Shown piece by piece: positions 58,171 to 64,000 of a DNA stretch of 64,000 nt (positions within the stretch are counted from its first letter, which is position 1; every line of letters begins with the position of its first letter). A program made the translations under genes and the position numbers. Source of the DNA: Isoetes taiwanensis (lineage: Eukaryota; Streptophyta; Lycopodiopsida; Isoetales; Isoetaceae); NCBI GenBank assembly GCA_021234155.1, contig JAJEKV010000292.1, positions 186,001 through 250,000 of the forward strand, given 5' to 3'. The notes under the pieces are model-generated. The model made no database searches. It was not told the origin of the DNA and was given only the letters and a program-made list of their open reading frames with translations.

Positions 58171-58306
58171 CGGTATCAAATACGTGAACATCATTGGTCT
58201 GTTTCCACTGGCAATCGTCCTTTCCATAGCCACCAAAGATGTAAACAAGCCTGCCATTTTTTACTGCATTACAGGAATGACCCCATTTCTCACAGGAGTT
58301 GGAGAG
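58171..58306 (-). pseudogene. isolated kelch-repeat exon
   Basis: The minus strand has a 136-nt open segment between an AG acceptor (CCTCCATAG) and a GTATGCC donor. It encodes WGHSCNAVKNGRLVYIFGGY, then GKDDCQWKQTNDVHVFDT, one clear kelch blade (GG pair, NDV, FDT). Kelch propellers bind protein partners. No neighbouring kelch exons were found within about 1 kb on either side, and the exon sits between two heat-shock-element blocks. It is therefore probably a captured gene fragment, or part of a gene with long introns. Confidence 0.6.
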
Positions 58307-58838
58307 CTATGGAGGCCTTTGTTTACGGGGCAGGCTTTTGTTACTGTCCATGTTAAACAATGATTATTTACATTCCTTGTTGAGCAAGCATTCTTCTACT
58401 TATTCTGCAGTGCAAACTTATTCTTGCTTAAACTGGGCTTTAAAATCAGCACAGATCTATTCGGCAGCCTCTGGTTTTACCGCTGCGCATAAAGCTCCTA
58501 ATAGCAGTTCTATCAGTTTCTGTTGAATGCCTCAGGAAGTTTTCTTTGTCTTCTGTATTATACAAATTTAAAGCAGTCTGGATTATATTAGCGGGCTTAG
58601 GACTAAACCTGTTAGATTAACTTTCATAGATATCTGGAAGCTTGATGCAAGCTTGGAATATGCAGATTTGAAGAATATACTTATGATATAACAGGGGCCA
58701 GATTTAAGACCCTGTATAGTTCCAGAATACAGGTTAATCCCTGCATGTTTCTTGGTTGGCAAGGAATTCTTGCCTGATTAAACAGAATATTTCTAGATGA
58801 ACAAACGCCTTCATCTATAATCTATTATTCCCTGCTCT
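58307..58838. other. gene-free stretch
   Basis: A plus-strand frame here (58299-58526) is a shadow without a known domain. Confidence 0.35.
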
Positions 58839-59130
58839 TATCTCTAACATATAATTATAATTATAATGGGGCAGTTTCTGGAATGTTCTATTATTAGGCA
58901 TTGAACGGAGATTTTCCAATGGTTGCTGTAAGGAGAAGCTACTAGACTAGATGAGGCGTTTCTAGAAGACGTTATGGAAGGTGTCGTGGAGTTTCTGGAG
59001 GGCGTTATGGAAGGTGTCGTGGAGTTTCTGGAGGGCAACCGGAATGGCTGGGGCGTTCTGGATTGATCTGGAGAATACTTTGTTTTGGTATAAAAGAGAG
59101 AGCGGCCAGTCGATAACCCATAGCGATTTG
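58839..59130 (+). promoter_or_regulatory. heat-shock-element promoter-like block, copy 2
   Basis: It matches copy 1 from TATCTCTAACATATAATTAT through a perfect heat-shock element, TTCTGGAATGTTC (58876-58888), to a TATA box, TATAAAAG (59089-59096), then AACCCATAGC. A 33-bp unit (GTTATGGAAGGTGTCGTGGA...) is tandemly duplicated at 58971-59036. An ATG at 59229 follows. Copy divergence is substantial. Confidence 0.55.
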
Positions 59131-59502
59131 TGGCGGCTAAAAGTTTGGAAGAATGGGTTTGTAGAGAGAGCGGAAGTTTTTATGCGCTTTTCTTCTTATT
59201 TGAGTTTGTGTGGGTTGCGGCTTCCGGCATGAAGGGTGGCATAAAGAGAGCCAGCAAGGTAGATTTCCACGGTATCTTCACTTCCACGCTCCATCGTCAG
59301 GATTAGGGCAACAACCCGAGGCCCTCAGTAAAGTAGCCGTTTTGCGAGGTAATGTACGAAATCTTGAAGCGTGTGGAATTTTTTTATTTGTAACACGAAA
59401 TCTTTGAATGATGGCGAATTTTTTCCCGGTGGATTGTGTGGAGTTCTTGCTAGGGAGAGAAGGGGGAAGGATGGGCCTCATGCCACAGCGGGCTGGAGTA
59501 CG

Positions 59503-59830
59503 AATAAATCTGTTCTTCCAACTGTGTTTTGATCCTGATAATAGTTAGGATTCTATCCTCATATTGGCAATAAGCTAGGCTGTAGGTTGAAAGGACGGAT
59601 TTCATGCCAGTTGCATTTTTTTTGGACGAGATTAGACAGCAAGTTGATCGATAATAGTTAGGATTCTATCTTCATATTGGCAATAGGCTGGTTTGTAGGT
59701 TGAAAGGACGGATTTCATGCCAGTTGCAACTTTTTTGGACGAGATTAGACAGCCTGAAGTGCCAATAAATCTGCTCTTCCAACTGTGTTTTGGTCCTGAT
59801 AATAGTTGATAAAATTATCTTGAAAGGACG
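59503..59830. repeat. tandem repeat, about 113 bp unit, 2-2.5 copies
   Basis: GATAATAGTTAGGATTCTAT starts copies at 59537 and 59650, each ending near GACGAGATTAGACAGC. A partial third copy begins near 59797. The flank AATAAATCTGxTCTTCCAAC is itself repeated at 59503 and 59764. Confidence 0.8.
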
Positions 59831-61769
59831 GTTCGGACCGATCTGAGATCCTTACTTTTGCGAGGATTTGAGTTTAAGGCTAATTTCTTTGCCACCATAT
59901 CTAGGTATTGAAAATATCGAGGCGTACTGTTCTACCCCTTTTTTTGAGCTTATGTGCAAGTTCGCTTAGATATCAGAGAACATTAAATCTCTGTGGTGCA
60001 ATACAAATACTGATTCAACCAAATAACTTGAATGTTCTGCCATAGATAGGGCAATGAAGACTCATCATCTGTAGGACAACGATTTTTTGAATTCACCCTG
60101 GTAACGTTGCCTTCATTTGTGAACCTAAATCGGCCTACTGAAGCTCCAGTTTTGTAGAAATGTCGATGCCCTAAAAACTTGAAACCGAGCAGACAGAATC
60201 AAGGGTTTAAATCGGAGCAGATAGAATCAAGGATAGAATTGTCGTATGCATATATTTTTTGAAAAAGACAAAAGAATCCATGTTTTTTTTCCTTTTAAGA
60301 ATACAGTAAAACCAGAGCTGTGGTTATTCTGTTCTGTGGGTACTTTGGTGGCCAAGGATAAGCTCAAGGCTTTAAATTGATGTCTGTCACTATGTCCTAA
60401 CACCATTTTTTTTTTCAAGAAAAACTCAGGCATTTGTTACATATACGACTCTGCATTGAATTGCTATTTTGGACTATTGATCAATGAAATTTCGATCTTT
60501 TTTTTTTTAAACCGTAGCATATGATGCTAAGATTTGTGGTACGTTTGCAATGTAGATATTCAAACTAAACTTCTTGGCTAGAGTTTGTACATCTTCACAC
60601 TAATGCCATAACTAATAATGAAAAATATGGTACAACATAGATTCTTAAATTATGAAAGGTTGGAATTGTCATAACGACAAGTAAATTCACTAAAAGATAT
60701 AGTGATGTAATGTTCTTCTCAACATTGGAGATGAACTGGTTAATTGTGTGCACATGTTTAAAGTGGAACATGTTTTTTATAATCTTTAAATTTCATGTCA
60801 CATTTAACCACCTTGTGTCATGGTGTTTTGATGTCCTAGGTAGCTTTATGGTGATACCAGTGTTTGAAGCCATGTACTGTTATTATTGGGCTAAGATCTT
60901 ACGGTTAAAACTTCCCATATAGCTAAGAAGGTTTGTTTACTACAAGGCTATATACAAGAAAGTGGCTAGAATATAGTTCAAAGAATACATGACACAATAA
61001 TATATGTGGGCATCCTACTAATCATTCATCCACATGGAACTTTCTTTGAAAGGCTTTGGGGAAACTTGAATCACCTTGGCTTTTAGAATAATGGTGCAGC
61101 AACTACCTCGCCTAAGGTAACAATACCAAATAATTATACATATGCATGTCAAGCATGCTAAATAAATCACATATTTAGGGTTTAGGTTCTAGGTTTAAGA
61201 TTTAAGGGTTTAGAATTCGAGGATTTATCATATCACGAATTCTAAAAAACTTAGAGGATGTAAGATGCAGCTCCTAGATGAAGCATGTCATCATGCTACA
61301 TAAGCAAGGTTTTAGAGGTTGGGTTTGGCAGCTCATATATCAACCACGTCATCACCGCAAATTTAGGGTTTAGTAAGGGTTTGGGTTTGGGAACTCATGG
61401 ATGAGCATGCAATGTTATCAACCATGTCATCACCACAAATTTAAGGTTTAGTAAAGGTTTGGGTTTAGGATTTTTGTTTTAGATAGGATATCACGAGTAT
61501 GCATTAATTAACATCTGTAAAAAATCGAGACGATTCCAAGGGTTGACTTGCCAACGTCTTGAATTATGGGAAACAAAAAGCCATTGTCTTTGATTAAAGT
61601 AGGCCAACAATACAAGTAGGTCGGTAACAATCGTCTTAACTATGCATTGGACTCTATAATTTAATTTATTTCTATCCATTTCGCGCCCAGTGCTAATGCC
61701 CTAATGTCACTGACCAACCTTAAGCCTTTTATCATGCCATTAAATTTTCAAACACAATTACATACATCC
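59831..61769. other. gene-free stretch
   Basis: No gene was recognised. Scattered TTTAGGG-like words occur at 61170-61470 but do not form a telomere array. Confidence 0.4.
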
Positions 61770-61807
61770 ATGACTAATGCCCGGCATCACCGGGCACACG
61801 TTTCTAG
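61770..61807 (+). mobile_element. Helitron 3' terminus with perfect hairpin
   Basis: GCCCGG (61779-61784), loop CATCA, CCGGGC (61790-61795), then ACACGTTT and CTAG (61804-61807) followed by T. This is the classic Helitron 3' end. It is related to 18630-18669. Rep/helicase genes and the 5' TC end are not seen, so it is probably non-autonomous. Confidence 0.75.
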
Positions 61808-62239
61808 TTTCAATTAAAATGCTAATTAACAAACAAGACATTGGCCATTAAAAAACACGGACCTGCCAATCGCAAACTGTTCTTGCGCCTTCAAGAGGTC
61901 GAACTTTTCGAATATTCCATCTAATGGTTGTACAAACTAACTACATGAATAGGCAAAGACAAAAGATTGCTATTCAAGCAATCAATCCCATTGATTGGTC
62001 AACTGAATGTAACACTTTGCTACATAAAATAGCCAACTTAAAATCGTCCTAGATTCAATCAATAGCGTATACATTCTTTCTCTTATAACTATAATGAATG
62101 CTTCATCACTTTCCTTCCGTTCATATTCTCACACAATGCCTACACATAAAAACATCTTGGCCTTGGCCAGCGAGCGTCCCTTGTAAAAGATAATGCAAAC
62201 ACAAGCACATGAAAATACCATAGCATTTGTTCTCAAAAA
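61808..62239. other. gene-free stretch
   Basis: AT-rich; no feature was recognised. Confidence 0.35.
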
Positions 62240-63010
62240 TTCATGAAAGTTTATGGTCTGCAGTTCCCATGCAGACCAAATTTGGTCCAGAAAACCCAGT
62301 CTCACTTAAAAAATCATAACACATCCATGTTCACCCAATTGAGTGCCAAATTTTGAGCATGGCTCACATGACTAGTACTCTATTGGAGATAAATTAGTGC
62401 AAGGCTAACATTGGATTTTTGTCTTCTCAATTTGAAAGCTTATTTTGGTCACAATCTTTTTTTCTGCTTTGAAGTCTTATTACTAGCCACTCAACCAAAT
62501 GGCTTGTTCAATTGATCATCCCAAAAATTAAAATATGAAACTTTAGAAGGCTAAGGGACTAATTGCTCTCTAGAGAATCCATGAAAGATTTCGCCTCCGG
62601 TCTTAAATGAGACCGATCTTGGTCCGAAAGATCCGGTTGCCTTCATAAATCATAACACACTCATGTTCACCCAATGGAGTCCCAATTTTGGACATGGTTC
62701 ACATGAAATGCGCCATTAGAAATAAATTAGTCCACATGACTAACATTGGGATTTTGGTTGCCTCAGTCAAAAGTTATTTTGGGGTTAAATTTAGTGTGCC
62801 TATGGAAGGTCAATTATTATAGATGGCTTGTTGTATTTTCATCCCAATAAATCATATTGCAATCTTCATAATGATATAAGTGATATAAGTGATATGGAAC
62901 AAGAAATAAAACAAAAGGACATAGCATGCACTCTAAATTATTCATTGAAGTTTTATGCATGCAGTCCTTCATGCAGGCCAGTATTGGTTCACAAGACCCA
63001 GTTCACTTGG
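62240..63010. repeat. three degenerate direct repeats, about 330-370 bp apart
   Basis: Copies begin near 62240, 62569 and 62942, each with CATGAAAG-like start, a G-rich/C-rich arm pair, TTGGTCC/TTGGTTC, and in two of them AAATCATAACACA.(C/T)CATGTTCACCCAAT. The first and second share most of 220 bases. They do not code. Confidence 0.65.
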
Positions 63011-63419
63011 AAAATTAGACTGAAATCATGGTCAAATTTTAGGTGATCCCTTATCTTTAGATGCAAACTATGAATTGTAGATTGATTATTGGGATGTTAT
63101 ATCATTATATGACATTCACTTTGAACTAAATAAACATCAAAGAAATCATGAAGGCCACAAAGTATTAACCAAATCCAAAGGGAGGCTTTTAAGTGCTTGA
63201 TTGAGTGGATGTGTTATAAAACAGAAAACTTGAAGTCTAAGTTCTGCCACTAAAATGAGGAATAAACTGTCACATGGACCATTATGGGTCAGTTCATAAA
63301 CAAAATTCATGGACAGCATACACATGTCGGTTTCATGCAATTACAGAAATTTATGTTGTAGACAAATCCTTTGGCATTCCAACAAATGAGCAGCCCCTAC
63401 AAGTGTTTCATTCTTTTGC

Positions 63420-63532
63420 ATAGGCAGGTGGTTGTGCTTAGTTGGATCGGTTTGTCCACTGGGGTTATAATCCTGTCTTTGCATTTTATGTTGTTCCGGT
63501 TTTTAGTTGGTGAATAAAGCTTGTCGTCCTTC

Positions 63533-63561
<29 letters not shown>
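63420..63561 (+). mobile_element. LINE-type 3' end with poly(A) tail
   Basis: A T/G-rich tail with AATAAA (63511-63516) ends in 29 A (63533-63561), as in plant L1 LINE 3' ends or a reverse-transcribed mRNA. The body upstream is not identifiable. It lies in what appears to be an intron of the edge gene. Confidence 0.5.
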
Positions 63562-63564
<3 letters not shown>

Positions 63565-63637
63565 TTGGAACCTGCAATGGTTGTGGAAAGCCTAAGTTTG
63601 ATTCAAAAATAGTGGAATAGGGGCAGCATTCTCTTAC

Positions 63638-63978
63638 CTAACGAATCGTGATTCTCTTCCCTCTCTAGATGATAACTCCATTCCTTTATCTGGAGACATG
63701 TACCTGGTTTAGTAAGCCATTGCTAAAACAAACAAAACTGAAAACAAATCTGAAAATTAGAACCTAAGATAATTGAAATACAACTTACTCTGTATTTCTA
63801 CTTGCTCTATCCGCTTTCTTCATTGCACTATCTGCCTTCTTGGCATCTTCTAGTAATCCCCTCCACATGTCAGAATGATACAATGCATCACATCCTCCAG
63901 GGCAGACATAAACTTCACAAACGGGACAATAAAACTTGGTCCTTCTTGCTCGGCGGTTTGATGTATTACACCTTGCTC
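63638..63978 (-). CDS. two exons of a gene running off the right edge; zinc-ribbon like PiggyBac-derived proteins
   Basis: Minus-strand exon 63789 to about 63978 reads RCNTSNRRARRTKFYCPVCE, then VYVCPGGCDALYHS and a Lys/Asp-rich helix (LLEDAKKADSAMKKADRASR). It ends at a GTAAGTTG donor. Exon 63638-63703 joins in phase (EYMSPDKGMELSSREGRESR) and ends at GTAAGAG. The C..C....C..YH pattern resembles the C-terminal zinc ribbon of PiggyBac-type transposases (domesticated copies exist), but the second Cys of the first pair is missing and no DDE domain is visible. The 5' part of the gene lies beyond the window, and more exons may lie at lower coordinates past the LINE tail. The splice pairing and phase support a real gene; the family is tentative. 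Confidence 0.5.
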
Positions 63979-64000
63979 CTTTTCAATGATCACATGGGCA

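Noticed and set aside
56769-59130. LTR pair for the heat-shock-element blocks
   Set aside because: No TG...CA ends, PBS, PPT or target duplication could be found, so an LTR element was not called.
61170-61480. TTTAGGG-like words suggesting telomere repeat
   Set aside because: Words are scattered and imperfect, with no tandem array, so they are ordinary TTTAGGG-rich sequence.

Overview
This is nuclear DNA of a land plant: AT-rich, with spliced genes (GT/AG introns), long tracts of decayed LTR retrotransposons and LINEs, and Helitron ends. The repeat types and the mix of sparse small genes in repeat-rich DNA suggest a large-genome plant, perhaps a fern, lycophyte or other seed-free lineage, but the sequence alone does not fix the species.

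Layout. 1-1.56 kb holds the zinc-binding tail of a LINE (minus). 1567-13566 is one 12.0-kb LTR retrotransposon (minus strand), with 1.4-1.6 kb LTRs, a PPT, a PBS and a perfect 5-bp target duplication (ATAAC). Its frame-broken pol is of chromovirus type. Upstream of gag it carries about 3.4 kb of unusual cargo: four 67-bp hairpin units, two TATA boxes, a piece of CENH3-like histone H3 and an unidentified ORF. 13.6-24.1 kb is mostly gene-poor, with a Helitron 3' end, a LINE reverse transcriptase and a direct-repeat-flanked segment. 24166-25885 is an intact six-exon ER-type FKBP gene (minus). 28.6-42.2 kb is a mosaic: a GC-rich insert, a Tat/Ogre-like protease-RT-RNase H block, an unidentified decayed multi-exon gene, and a matching gag lying 8.3 kb away. 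44.0-45.1 kb encodes a HUH-endonuclease-like (Rep/Replitron-like) protein. 45488-49185 is a structurally complete but pol-less LTR element (TR-GAG type) with TSD CCTTC. 50285-51554 is a NUP35 nucleoporin gene and 53211-54146 a SWIM/RING gene. 56.7-59.8 kb has two related blocks with perfect heat-shock elements and TATA boxes flanking an orphan kelch exon. The right end has a second Helitron terminus, a degenerate tandem repeat, a LINE poly(A) tail and two exons of a gene running off the window.

How the parts relate. The three recognisable housekeeping genes (FKBP, NUP35, SWIM/RING) look independent; most of the rest is transposon-derived. A striking feature across repeat copies, and inside NUP35, is interchange of CAG/CTG with CG. 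It restores reading frames or a canonical PBS when reversed, so some 'decay' here may be a sequence artefact or a methylation-linked effect.
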